From: Streptomyces aurantiogriseus
Lineage (GTDB): Bacteria; Actinomycetota; Actinomycetes; Streptomycetales; Streptomycetaceae
Direction of reading: 5' to 3'
NCBI RefSeq assembly: GCF_014649375.1
Contig: NZ_BMSX01000003.1
Span: forward strand, 310,001-374,000
DNA length: 64,000 bases
The translations under genes and the position numbers were made by a program. The notes below the pieces were generated by a model, which saw nothing but the letters and a program-made list of their open reading frames with translations, ran no database searches and was not told the DNA's origin. This document shows positions 1-8,893 of this stretch, piece after piece; within the stretch, counting starts at the first letter, position 1, and each line of letters begins with the position of its first letter.

Positions 1-1000
1 CACGCTGATGTTCGAGCAGGCCTCGTTCTCCGACATCCAGGTCCTGATCATCAACCAGGCCTCGATGTACTACATCGCGGCGCTCGCGGTGGCCATCGGC
101 TTCCGGATGAACCTGTTCAACATCGGTGTCGACGGCCAGTACCAGCTCGCCGCCATGATGGCCGCCATCGTCGGCGCCCACATGGACCTGCCGGCCGCGC
201 TCCAGATCCCGCTGCTCCTCCTCACGGCCGTCCTCACCGGCGCCTTCTGGTCCGGCATCGCCGGTGTCCTCAAGGTCACCCGCGGGGTCAGCGAGGTCGT
301 CGCGACGATCATGCTCAACGCGATCGCCACCTCCGTCATCGCCTACCTGTGGCTGCCGAGCGTCTTCGGGGTCAAGGTCGGCAACAACAACACCACCGGC
401 GAGATGCACGAGTCCGGCTGGGTGCCCGGCATCGACATGGGCGCGGCCGGCGAGATCTACGGCCTGGTCATCCTCGCCGTCCTGCTCGGTATCGGCTACT
501 GGGTCGTCCTCAACCGCACCCGCTTCGGCTTCGACCTGCGCGCCTCCGGCGCCTCGGAGTCGGCCGCCGCGGCCAGCGGTGTCGACCCCAAGCGCATGGT
601 GCTCACCGCCATGCTGATCTCCGGTGCCATCGCCGGTCTCGCGGGCCTGCCGATCCTGCTCGGCGACACCCACACCTACAGCCTGAACTTCCCCACCGGC
701 ATCGGCTTCCTCGGCATCGGCATCGCCCTGCTCGGCCGCAACAGCCCCGTCGGCATCGCCTTCGCCGCCCTGCTGTGGGCCTGGCTCGACAAGGCCTCGC
801 CCGAGCTGGACTTCCACGGCTACGACAAGGAGATCGCGGTCATCATGCAGGGCCTGATCGTCCTCTCCGTCGTCGTCTCCTACGAGGCCGTCCGTGAGTG
901 GGGCCTGCGCCGCCAGCAGCGCCGGGTCGGCGCGGAACTGGCCGCCGGACACGTCCTCGGCGCCGACAACAACACCACGAAGGAGGTGGCCGGCCGATGA
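1..1000 (+). CDS. ABC transporter permease, nucleoside (BMP-type) importer, 5' partial
   Basis: Inner-membrane permease of the BPD_transp_2 family, resembling B. subtilis NupP/YufP, which with a BmpA-like lipoprotein and an ATPase imports nucleosides. The frame is open from the first base of the window and family members are longer at the N-terminus, so the gene probably begins upstream; the first in-window ATG is at 8. Several hydrophobic segments are visible, and the cytoplasmic coupling stretch 'FDLRASGASESAAAASGVDPKR' region (about residues 176-198) is typical of the family. Its stop overlaps the next permease start by 4 bp (ATGA at 997), so the two are translationally coupled. The cdd and deoA neighbours support nucleosides as substrate; the specificity is inferred. 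Confidence 0.88.
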   Translation, partial: TLMFEQASFSDIQVLIINQASMYYIAALAVAIGFRMNLFNIGVDGQYQLAAMMAAIVGAHMDLPAALQIPLLLLTAVLTGAFWSGIAGVLKVTRGVSEVVATIMLNAIATSVIAYLWLPSVFGVKVGNNNTTGEMHESGWVPGIDMGAAGEIYGLVILAVLLGIGYWVVLNRTRFGFDLRASGASESAAAASGVDPKRMVLTAMLISGAIAGLAGLPILLGDTHTYSLNFPTGIGFLGIGIALLGRNSPVGIAFAALLWAWLDKASPELDFHGYDKEIAVIMQGLIVLSVVVSYEAVREWGLRRQQRRVGAELAAGHVLGADNNTTKEVAGR

Positions 1001-2274
1001 CCACCCCGCAGACCTCAGCGGTCGACGTCAACCAGCCCACGCTGCAGCCCGCGGCGCCGACCGGCCGCCGCCTGTCGTGGCCCGTACTGCTGCTGGTCAT
1101 CGCCGGAGCCCTGGCGCTGACCTCGATCGTCCGCATCATCACCGGCGCCGACGGCATCACCAACGTCAGCCAGATGTCCACCGCGCTCCAGCTCGCCGTG
1201 CCGATCGGCCTCGCCGGTCTCGGCGGTCTGTGGGCCGAGCGCGCGGGCGTCGTCAACATCGGCCTCGAGGGCATGATGATCCTCGGCACCTGGTTCGGCG
1301 CCTGGGCCGGATTCCAGTGGGGCCCGTGGACCGGCGTCCTGGTCGGCATCGTCGGCGGGGCGGTCGGCGGTCTGCTGCACGCCTTCGTCACCGTCACGTT
1401 CAACGTCAACCACATCGTCTCCGGTGTGGCCATCAACATCCTCGCCCTCGGCGCCACCCGCTACCTCGCGCCCCTCGCCTTCGAGGGCCACGCGGGCGGC
1501 TCCGCCAAGCAGTCCCCGGCGGTCGAGTCCCTCGGCAACTTCACGGTGCCGGGTCTGTCCGACGCCCTGAGGGACCTCAACGCCAAGGGCTGGTTCTTCG
1601 TCTCCGACATCGCCGGCCTGCTCGGCGGCCTGGTCACCAACGTCTCCTGGCTGACCCTGATCGCCGTCGCGCTGATCCCCGCCACCTGGTGGATCCTGTG
1701 GCGCACCGCGTTCGGCCTGCGCCTGCGCTCCTGCGGCGAGAACCCGGTCGCGGCCGAGTCCCTCGGTGTCAACGTCTACAAGTACAAGTACCTGGCCGTG
1801 ATAATTTCCGGCGGCCTGGCCGGCCTCGGCGGTGCCTTCCTGTCCATCGTGGCCAACCCCTTCTATCTGGAGGGCCAGGTCAGCGGCCGCGGCTACATCG
1901 GTCTCGCCGCGATGATCTTCGGCAACTGGATGCCGGGCGGACTCGCCATCGGCGCCGGCCTGTTCGGCTACACCGACAGCCTCAACCTGCGCGGTGGCTC
2001 GGCCAACGTCCACGCGCTGCTGCTGCTCGGCGCGCTGCTGCTGGTCATCGGCGCGATCTGGCTGGCCGTCCGCAAGAAGTACCTCCAGGCCGCGATCACC
2101 CTGATCGTCGGCGGCCTGGTGTGGGCCTGGTACGCCGGCACCAACGAGGTCCCCAACCAGGTCGTCTCCGCCACGCCGTACGTCATCACGCTGATCGTGC
2201 TCGCCCTGTCGGCCCAGCGGCTGCGGATGCCGAAGGCGGACGGCCTGCCGTACCGGAAGGGACAAGGCAAGTGA
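997..2274 (+). CDS. ABC transporter permease, second subunit of the nucleoside importer
   Basis: 425-residue BPD_transp_2 permease resembling NupQ/YufQ, the partner of the preceding permease. The start is taken as ATG 997, which overlaps the upstream stop and follows AAGGAGG at about 980-986; the open frame reaches further upstream but only in shadow of the previous gene. A short cytoplasmic N-terminus is followed by many hydrophobic segments, with the conserved 'ERAGVVNIGLEGMM' stretch near residues 83-96 and 'RSCGENPVAAESLGVNVYK' near 246-264, which contacts the ATPase in related importers. The stop overlaps the cdd start (GTGA). The heterodimeric permease plus salvage enzymes point to a nucleoside uptake operon. 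Confidence 0.9.
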   Translation: MTTPQTSAVDVNQPTLQPAAPTGRRLSWPVLLLVIAGALALTSIVRIITGADGITNVSQMSTALQLAVPIGLAGLGGLWAERAGVVNIGLEGMMILGTWFGAWAGFQWGPWTGVLVGIVGGAVGGLLHAFVTVTFNVNHIVSGVAINILALGATRYLAPLAFEGHAGGSAKQSPAVESLGNFTVPGLSDALRDLNAKGWFFVSDIAGLLGGLVTNVSWLTLIAVALIPATWWILWRTAFGLRLRSCGENPVAAESLGVNVYKYKYLAVIISGGLAGLGGAFLSIVANPFYLEGQVSGRGYIGLAAMIFGNWMPGGLAIGAGLFGYTDSLNLRGGSANVHALLLLGALLLVIGAIWLAVRKKYLQAAITLIVGGLVWAWYAGTNEVPNQVVSATPYVITLIVLALSAQRLRMPKADGLPYRKGQGK

Positions 2275-2669
2275 CCCCGGCCGCCACCGTCGACTGGGAC
2301 GCCCTGCGCGAGGCGGCCCGGGAGGCCATGGGCCACGCGTACGCCCCGTACTCGGGCTACCCGGTCGGGGTCGCGGCCCTCGTCGACGACGGCCGTACGG
2401 TCTCCGGCTGCAACGTCGAGAACGCCTCCTACGGGCTCGGCCTGTGCGCCGAGTGCGGACTGGTCTCGGAGCTGCAGCGCACCGGCGGCGGCCGCCTCAC
2501 CCACTTCACGTGTGTGGACGGCCGCGGCGAGATCCTCGTCCCGTGCGGGCGCTGCCGACAGCTGCTGTACGAGTTCGGCGGCCCGGAGCTGCTGCTGGAG
2601 ACGCCGGCGGGGATCCTGCCGCTGGCGGAGATGCTCCCGCAGGCCTTCGGCCCCGACCACCTCAAGTAA
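2271..2669 (+). CDS. cdd: cytidine deaminase
   Basis: 132-residue homotetrameric-type cytidine deaminase that converts (deoxy)cytidine to (deoxy)uridine in the cytoplasm. The zinc and catalytic motifs are complete: 'NVENASYGLGLCAE' near residues 47-60, with the proton-shuttling Glu in C-A-E, and 'PCGRCRQ' near 91-97. The GTG start overlaps the permease stop by 4 bp (GTGA), which fixes the start and shows coupling to the importer genes. The length is normal for the short cdd class. It supplies uridine or deoxyuridine to the next gene, deoA. Confidence 0.95.
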   Translation: MTPAATVDWDALREAAREAMGHAYAPYSGYPVGVAALVDDGRTVSGCNVENASYGLGLCAECGLVSELQRTGGGRLTHFTCVDGRGEILVPCGRCRQLLYEFGGPELLLETPAGILPLAEMLPQAFGPDHLK

Positions 2670-2676
2670 GTCCCGT

Positions 2677-2707
2677 GCGGCCCCTCTGACCCACGCAGAG
2701 GGGCCGC
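2677..2707 (+). terminator. Rho-independent-like hairpin between cdd and deoA
   Basis: A perfect 12-bp stem (GCGGCCCCTCTG / its complement) with a 7-nt loop lies 7 bp after the cdd stop. No clear T-tract follows, as is common in Streptomyces. It may end or attenuate the importer-cdd transcript before deoA, which lies in the same direction 92 bp downstream. Confidence 0.7.
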
Positions 2708-2761
2708 CCACTTTCTGCGATTCTCAGCACCACCGACTTCTGCACCACCGGAAGGAACGCC

Positions 2762-4045
2762 ATGGCCATGGACGCCATCTCCGTCATCCGCACCAAGCGC
2801 GACCGCGGCGAGCTCAGCGACGAGCAGATCGACTGGGTCATCGACGCGTACACGCGCGGCGAGGTCGCGGACGAGCAGATGTCGGCGCTCGCCATGGCGA
2901 TCCTGCTCAACGGCATGAACCGTCGCGAGATCGCCCGCTGGACGGCCGCGATGATCGCCTCCGGCGAGCGCATGGACTTCTCGTCGCTGTCCCGCCCGAC
3001 CGCCGACAAGCACTCCACGGGCGGCGTCGGCGACAAGATCACCCTTCCGCTGGCCCCGCTGGTCGCGGCCTGCGGCGCGGCCGTGCCGCAGCTCTCCGGC
3101 CGCGGTCTCGGCCACACCGGCGGCACCCTCGACAAGCTGGAGTCCATCCCCGGCTGGCGCGCCCTGCTCTCCAACGAGGAGATGCTGACCGTCCTGAACG
3201 GGACGGGTGCGGTGATATGTGCGGCCGGCGACGGGCTGGCCCCCGCCGACAAGAAGCTGTACGCCCTGCGGGACGTCACCGGCACCGTCGAGGCGATCCC
3301 GCTGATCGCCTCCTCGATCATGTCGAAGAAGATCGCCGAGGGCACCGGGTCGCTGGTGCTGGACGTGAAGGTCGGCACCGGCGCCTTCATGAAGACGCTG
3401 GAGGACGCCCGGGAGCTGGCGTCGACGATGGTCGGTCTCGGTACCGACCACGGCGTGAAGACGGTCGCCCTGCTCACCGACATGTCGACCCCGCTCGGCC
3501 TGACCGCGGGCAACGCCCTCGAGGTCCGCGAATCGGTCGAGGTCCTCGCGGGCGGTGGCCCGTCCGACGTGGTGGAACTGACCATCGCCCTGGCCCGCGA
3601 GATGCTCGACGCGGCCGGCGTGTGGGACGCCGACCCGGCGAAGGCCCTCGCCGACGGGTCCGCGATGGACGTCTGGCGCCGCATGATCGCGGCCCAGGGC
3701 GGCGACCCCGACGCGCCGCTGCCGACGTCGAAGGAGCAGCACGTGGTGAAGGCTCCGTCGTCGGGCGTCCTGACCCGCCTCGACGCCTACGGCATCGGCG
3801 TCGCCGCCTGGCGTCTGGGCGCCGGCCGCGCCCGCAAGGAGGACCCGGTGCAGGCGGGCGCCGGCGTCGAGCTGCACGCCAAGCCCGGCGACACGGTGAC
3901 CGAGGGCCAGCCCCTGCTGACCCTCCACACCGACACCCCCGAGCGGTTCGACTACGCCCTCCAGGCCGTGGAGGGTTCGTACGACATCGGCGCGCCGGGG
4001 ACGGCGTACTCGGCGTCGCCGGTGGTGCTGGAGCGGATCGCCTGA
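2762..4045 (+). CDS. deoA: thymidine phosphorylase
   Basis: 427-residue thymidine/pyrimidine-nucleoside phosphorylase (type II NP family) that splits deoxyuridine or thymidine with phosphate to the base and 2-deoxyribose-1-phosphate. 'KHSTGGVGDK' at residues 83-92 is the phosphate loop, and the family signature 'GRGLGHTGGTLDKLE' is at 113-127. The length fits the family, with an alpha N-terminal domain, a central phosphate-binding domain and a C-terminal PYNP domain from about residue 345. The start ATG 2762 follows GGAAGGA; a second in-frame ATG is at 2768. The product feeds phosphopentomutase and deoC, encoded elsewhere in the window. A hairpin separates it from cdd, so it may have its own promoter. 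Confidence 0.95.
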   Translation: MAMDAISVIRTKRDRGELSDEQIDWVIDAYTRGEVADEQMSALAMAILLNGMNRREIARWTAAMIASGERMDFSSLSRPTADKHSTGGVGDKITLPLAPLVAACGAAVPQLSGRGLGHTGGTLDKLESIPGWRALLSNEEMLTVLNGTGAVICAAGDGLAPADKKLYALRDVTGTVEAIPLIASSIMSKKIAEGTGSLVLDVKVGTGAFMKTLEDARELASTMVGLGTDHGVKTVALLTDMSTPLGLTAGNALEVRESVEVLAGGGPSDVVELTIALAREMLDAAGVWDADPAKALADGSAMDVWRRMIAAQGGDPDAPLPTSKEQHVVKAPSSGVLTRLDAYGIGVAAWRLGAGRARKEDPVQAGAGVELHAKPGDTVTEGQPLLTLHTDTPERFDYALQAVEGSYDIGAPGTAYSASPVVLERIA

Positions 4046-4144
4046 CGGCTCATGTCCGGCGCCTTGTGAGCGCGGGCCCGCACCATCGGCTTGTCCGGCA
4101 CCCCCTCTGGGGGAGTTCCAGGGCGGGCCCGTGCAGGGCCGACA

Positions 4145-4200
4145 GCGGGGTCCCGGGCGCAGCCCCCGGGGACGGGAAGGGTAGGGGCGGCGGGGGCGAG
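4145..4200 (-). repeat. dispersed GC-rich intergenic repeat, copy A
   Basis: Read on the minus strand, this begins CTCGCCCCCGCCGCCCCTAC and continues into CTTCCCGTCCC and a GGGGGCTGCGCCC palindrome. The same composite occurs at 28774-28874 and 41861-42010. It lies between two convergent genes, where it may also act as a transcript end. Confidence 0.75.
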
Positions 4201-4229
4201 AAACCGCGAGCAGCCCGCGCCGCCGGCCT

Positions 4230-5384
4230 TCACCCGAAGACGCCCCCCTCCGCGAAGGCCAACGCGGCGAACCGTTCGCCCATGCGGCGGTGGGTGGCGG
4301 CGTCAGGATGAAGCTGATCCGGCAACGGCAGCTCGGCCGCGTCGGTCTCGCCGTAGAGGTCCCGGCCGTCGAGGTGGTGGAGGTTCGGGTCGTCGGCGGA
4401 GCGCCGGTCGACGATCCGGGCCAGCTCCTGGCGTATGACGCCCAGGGTCAGCTTGCCGCTCGCGACCTCCGCCGGGCTGCCCATGGCCACGAACCGGAGC
4501 TGTCCGGTGCCGAGGTCGGTGAAGTCCGGGGCACTGGGGCCGGGTGTGTCCTCGTGCATGGGGCAGAGGATCGGGGACACGACCAGCAGCGGTGTCGTCG
4601 GGTGGCCCTCGCGGATCGTGTCGAGGAAGCCGTGGACGGCGGGGCCGAAGGCGCGCAGGCGCATCAGGTCGGTGTTGACCAGGTTGATGCCGATCTTGAC
4701 GCTGATCAGGTCGGCGGGGGTGTCCCGGAGCACGCGGGCGGTGAACGGGTCGAGCAGGGCGCTGCCGCCCAGGCCGAGGTTGATCAGCTCCACGCCGCCC
4801 AGGGAGGCGGCGAGGGCGGGCCAGATGCCGGTGGGGCTCGCGGCGTCGGAGCCGTGGCTGATCGAACTGCCGTGGTGTAGCCAGACCCTGCGGTCCGGGG
4901 CCGGTGCGGGCTCGACGGGGGCGTCGGTGCGCAGAGCCACGAGCGTGGTGGTCTCGTTGTGCGGCAGCCAGATCTCCATGTCCTTGCTGCCCTCGGGCAG
5001 GTCGGTGAAGCGGAGGGTGCCGGGCCGGCCCGGGCGGTGCTCGAAGGTGCCGGTGGTCATGTCGATGGTGATCGTGTTGCCGCCCGTGACGCTCGCCTGT
5101 GCGGTCAGGCGGCCGTTGATCAGCAGGTCGTAGACGCCGTCCGGGCGGGGTGGAGCGCCCACGTAGACGCGCTTGGTGGGCAGGGTGTCCAGTTCCAGGG
5201 TGGTGGCCCGGGTGCGGAAGGCCAGGCGTACGCCGGAGGGCTGGGCCTCCGCCATGGCGAGCTGGGGGTCGGCGCACTGGGCGCGGGCGGTTGCGGGGAG
5301 GCGGTGCGGGAGGAGGCCCTGCTCGGTGCGCTCGACTTCGAGGGCGCCGCGCAGGAGGTCGGGGGTGAGGGGGGTGGTGATCAT
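4230..5384 (-). CDS. SGNH/GDSL-family hydrolase
   Basis: 384-residue SGNH hydrolase-like protein. An N-terminal beta-sandwich-like region (about residues 1-150) precedes the hydrolase fold. The nucleophile block is 'HHGSSISHGS' near residue 170, Gly and Asn blocks follow ('NLGLGGSALLDP'), and the Asp-His pair is in 'DQLHPD' near residue 360. No signal peptide is evident, so it is probably cytoplasmic. The substrate is unknown; esterase or deacetylase activity on a sugar or acyl ester is plausible. It starts 3 bp after the stop of the upstream TetR gene, so the pair forms an operon and the regulator probably controls it. Confidence 0.82.
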   Translation of the reverse strand: MITTPLTPDLLRGALEVERTEQGLLPHRLPATARAQCADPQLAMAEAQPSGVRLAFRTRATTLELDTLPTKRVYVGAPPRPDGVYDLLINGRLTAQASVTGGNTITIDMTTGTFEHRPGRPGTLRFTDLPEGSKDMEIWLPHNETTTLVALRTDAPVEPAPAPDRRVWLHHGSSISHGSDAASPTGIWPALAASLGGVELINLGLGGSALLDPFTARVLRDTPADLISVKIGINLVNTDLMRLRAFGPAVHGFLDTIREGHPTTPLLVVSPILCPMHEDTPGPSAPDFTDLGTGQLRFVAMGSPAEVASGKLTLGVIRQELARIVDRRSADDPNLHHLDGRDLYGETDAAELPLPDQLHPDAATHRRMGERFAALAFAEGGVFG

Positions 5385-5387
5385 GGT

Positions 5388-6005
5388 TCAACCCTGTTGG
5401 TCGACGGTTGTGGCTGAGGTGGTGCCGCGGCCCGCTCCCGTTGTGGGCCAGTTCCGCAGCGTCGCGTCGAGGGCGTCCAGGATGCGGAGCCAGGACTCCT
5501 GGGAGCCGGGCGTGCTGTGGCTGAAGCCGCCGGCCAGTTCGAGGCTGACGTAGCCGTGGAAGACGCTGCCCAGGAGGCGGACCGCGTGGGTCTCGTCCGG
5601 CTCGGTGAGGTCGTAGCCGCGCAGGATCGCCCGGGTCATCTGGGAGTGGCGAGGGCCCGCGCTGGCCGCGGCTGCTTCGGGGGAGAGCCTCAGTTGTGCT
5701 GCCGCGTAGCGGCCGGGGTGTTCGCGGGCGTAGTCGCGGTACACGTTCGCCAGGGCGGTTAGGGCGTCCTTGCCCGCTCGACCGGCCAGTGCGGCCGAGC
5801 CGCGGTCGGCCAGTTCCTCCAGGGCGAGCAGGGCGATCTTCGTCTTGAGGTCCTGGGAGTTCTTCACATGCGAGTACAGGCTCGCGACCTTGACGTCGAA
5901 GCGCCGGGCGAGCGCCGAGACGGTCACCTGGTCGAAGCCGACCTCGTCGGCCAGTTCCGCCCCTGCCTGGGCGAGGCGTTCCGGGGTGAGGCCTGCGCGC
6001 GCCAT
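5388..6005 (-). CDS. TetR/AcrR-family transcriptional regulator
   Basis: 205-residue one-component repressor. The N-terminal HTH ('VTVSALARRFDVKVASLYSH' spans about residues 23-42) is followed by a C-terminal ligand domain of the TetR_C_33/WHG-like type. The start is ATG 6005, directly preceding 'ARAGLTPERLAQAG', the normal N-terminus of such proteins; the open frame continues upstream through a palindrome and is not coding there. A perfect 9-bp inverted repeat at 6052-6072 lies 47 bp upstream and is a likely autoregulatory operator. It is co-transcribed with the SGNH hydrolase. Confidence 0.9.
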   Translation of the reverse strand: MARAGLTPERLAQAGAELADEVGFDQVTVSALARRFDVKVASLYSHVKNSQDLKTKIALLALEELADRGSAALAGRAGKDALTALANVYRDYAREHPGRYAAAQLRLSPEAAAASAGPRHSQMTRAILRGYDLTEPDETHAVRLLGSVFHGYVSLELAGGFSHSTPGSQESWLRILDALDATLRNWPTTGAGRGTTSATTVDQQG

Positions 6006-6051
6006 CAGTGTCCTTACATCCTGTAGGTGATCTCTGGATGCGAGTATGCAT

Positions 6052-6072
6052 TTGCCTAAAGCTTTTAGGCAA
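6052..6072. promoter_or_regulatory. palindromic operator candidate for the TetR regulator
   Basis: Perfect inverted repeat TTGCCTAAA-GCT-TTTAGGCAA (9-bp arms, 3-bp spacer). Its A/T content is far above its surroundings, it sits between the TetR start (6005) and the divergent STAS gene (6103), and its length is right for a TetR dimer. No other copy was noticed in the window. Confidence 0.7.
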
Positions 6073-6372
6073 GTGGGTGCGCGTGTTAGGGGCTTGGTCA
6101 CGATGAGTTGTGCGGGGCGAGCCGGTCTACCGTTCGTGGATGCGACGACACCCCCCGTACTTGCCCTGGCCGGCCCCGTCACCCGTGACCAGGTGACGGG
6201 ACTCTGCGACGACCTACGGGTGCTGCTGGAGAGAAGCGGGGCGCGGGTGGTGGTGTGCGATGTCGCCGGGCTCAGGCCGCCGGGGCTGATGGCTGTCGAA
6301 CTGCTGGCCCGGCTTCAGTTGGCGGCCCGTCGGGGCGGGGGGCGCATCCGGCTGCGCGACCCCGATCCCGCG

Positions 6373-7389
<1,017 letters not shown>

Positions 7390-7580
7390 CGTCGTCCACC
7401 CACCCCTGTGGCCGGTCTGTCACGCGCCTGTGCGCCCAGTACTTCGGAAGCTACCGCAGGCCACTGACAATGGCCCCCCGAGCCGACAAAGGCCCAGGTC
7501 GCAGCGGGGGTCGGACCAACTGCTCCGGTCCAGTCGCCTCGGACCGTTCGCCTCAGACCAGTCGCCTCAGACCGGCCGCC

Positions 7581-8741
7581 TCAGACCAGTTGCTTCACGG
7601 ACATGAGCAGATGCCGGTGAGCCTCGGGGGCGTCCGCCGCGCCCAGCAGCGCCCGCTGGCCCGTGCCCAGCAGGTCCAGACGCAGCCTCGACGCCTCGAA
7701 GGAGGTCAGCGCGTCCAGCAGGTACACCGGATTGAAGGCCACCGTGACCTCCTCGGCGCCGCTCAGTACGGCCGGCAGCCGCTGCGCTGCCACGTCGTCG
7801 CCGTACCCGGCCCGCAGCAGGACGGACTCCGCCGAGAAGTCCAGCCGCACCGGACTGTTCGCCTCCGCCACCACCGCGACCCTCCCCCACTCTCGGCTTC
7901 GCTCGAGCGGGGGGACCCCCATCCCGGCCTCCGTCAGCGCCCCGCACTCCACCTCGGCCACCGAGGCCCCCGTCATCTCGAACAGCTTCCCGTACGCCGG
8001 CAGTCGCCCGTCCAACGGCCGTACGACCGACCGCATCCGCCCGCCCTCGAAGCCGACCGGACCGCCCCCGCCGGGCCCGCGGTCCAGCCCGATCCGTACC
8101 GTGCCGCAGCGGGCCAGCGACCGCGTCACCTCGAGCAGTCTGCGCGCCGGAAGCAGCGCGTCGACCCCCTCGCCCGTCTCGGTCGCGGTCTCCGGCTTCC
8201 ACCCGAGCCGCCGTACCGCGAACCGGTACCGGTCCGATGCCGACAGCGTCATCTCCTCGCCGTCCAGGCGCAGTTGGACGCCCGTGAGCACCGGGAGCGT
8301 GTCGTCGCGGCCCGCTGCCACCGCGACCTGGGCGACGGCCGTCGCGAACGCGGCCGCGTCCACGGTGCCGTACGTCTCCGGCGGCGCGGGCGGGGTGGGG
8401 TACTCCTCGCGCGGCAGGGTCGACAGGCCGAAGCTCGTGCCGCCCGCCTCGACGGTGAAGCGTGTCCCGGCCACGGCACAGCTCACCGGGCCGTCCGGCA
8501 GCACCTTGCAGATGTCCAGCAGCCGGCGCCCGAGGACGAGCACCCGCCCCTCGGCCGTCACCTCGGCGTCCGTCTCGATCCGCGCCGCCGTCTCGAAGTC
8601 GAACCCCGACACGCTCAGCCGCCCCGCCGAGGCCTCCAGCAGCAGCCCGCCCAGCACGGGCACCGGCGTACGCGTGGGCAGCGCGCGGGCCGCCCACGCC
8701 ACCGCCTCGACGAGGTCACCGCGGTCGACCCTGAACTCCAT
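7581..8741 (-). CDS. DNA polymerase III beta-subunit (sliding clamp) paralogue
   Basis: 386-residue DnaN-family protein with three clamp domains; it ends 'HRHLLMSVKQLV', close to the usual DnaN terminus (MPxR). The sole essential dnaN lies near oriC in Streptomyces, so this copy, among unrelated genes, is most likely an accessory clamp. In the central region the family sequence 'ALTEA(V/K)RVALVAERN' is interrupted after ALTEA by about 14 extra residues ('GMGVPPLERSREWG') encoded by a GC-palindromic repeat at 7881-7922. A short glycine-rich insertion ('RGPGGGGPVG') is also unusual. Whether it can still load on DNA or replaces DnaN in repair is not visible here. Confidence 0.88.
   Translation of the reverse strand: MEFRVDRGDLVEAVAWAARALPTRTPVPVLGGLLLEASAGRLSVSGFDFETAARIETDAEVTAEGRVLVLGRRLLDICKVLPDGPVSCAVAGTRFTVEAGGTSFGLSTLPREEYPTPPAPPETYGTVDAAAFATAVAQVAVAAGRDDTLPVLTGVQLRLDGEEMTLSASDRYRFAVRRLGWKPETATETGEGVDALLPARRLLEVTRSLARCGTVRIGLDRGPGGGGPVGFEGGRMRSVVRPLDGRLPAYGKLFEMTGASVAEVECGALTEAGMGVPPLERSREWGRVAVVAEANSPVRLDFSAESVLLRAGYGDDVAAQRLPAVLSGAEEVTVAFNPVYLLDALTSFEASRLRLDLLGTGQRALLGAADAPEAHRHLLMSVKQLV
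7881..7922. repeat. palindromic repeat inserted in frame in the dnaN paralogue
   Basis: The element begins CCTCCCCCACTCTCGG and ends GAGCGGGGGGACCCCC on the plus strand. Similar units are common between genes in Streptomyces. Here it is in frame and encodes residues with no counterpart in other clamps. A related element with the same type of ends lies at 23814-23849 in deoC. Confidence 0.7.
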
Positions 8742-8837
8742 GAAACGAAACCCCCTGCTCGGACCAGTCGTGGCCGCCGACGCTAGCGGCGACCACTGAC
8801 AACCGGCCCTGAACAGGGGGAACGCCGAGTTCCAGCA

Positions 8838-8893
8838 GACTTCTCGACAGGCTTCTCGGCGGCCTTCTCGGCAGGCTTCTCGGCAGGCCTCTC
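8838..8893. repeat. 12-bp imperfect tandem repeats
   Basis: About five copies of a CTTCTCGGCAGG-like unit stand between the clamp gene's promoter side and the end of the MFS gene. They have no coding role that I can see. Confidence 0.6.

Noticed and set aside
894..2669. 591-residue frame covering the second permease and cdd
   Set aside because: Only its last 132 codons (from GTG 2271) are cytidine deaminase; the rest is Arg/Pro-rich shadow of the permease gene.
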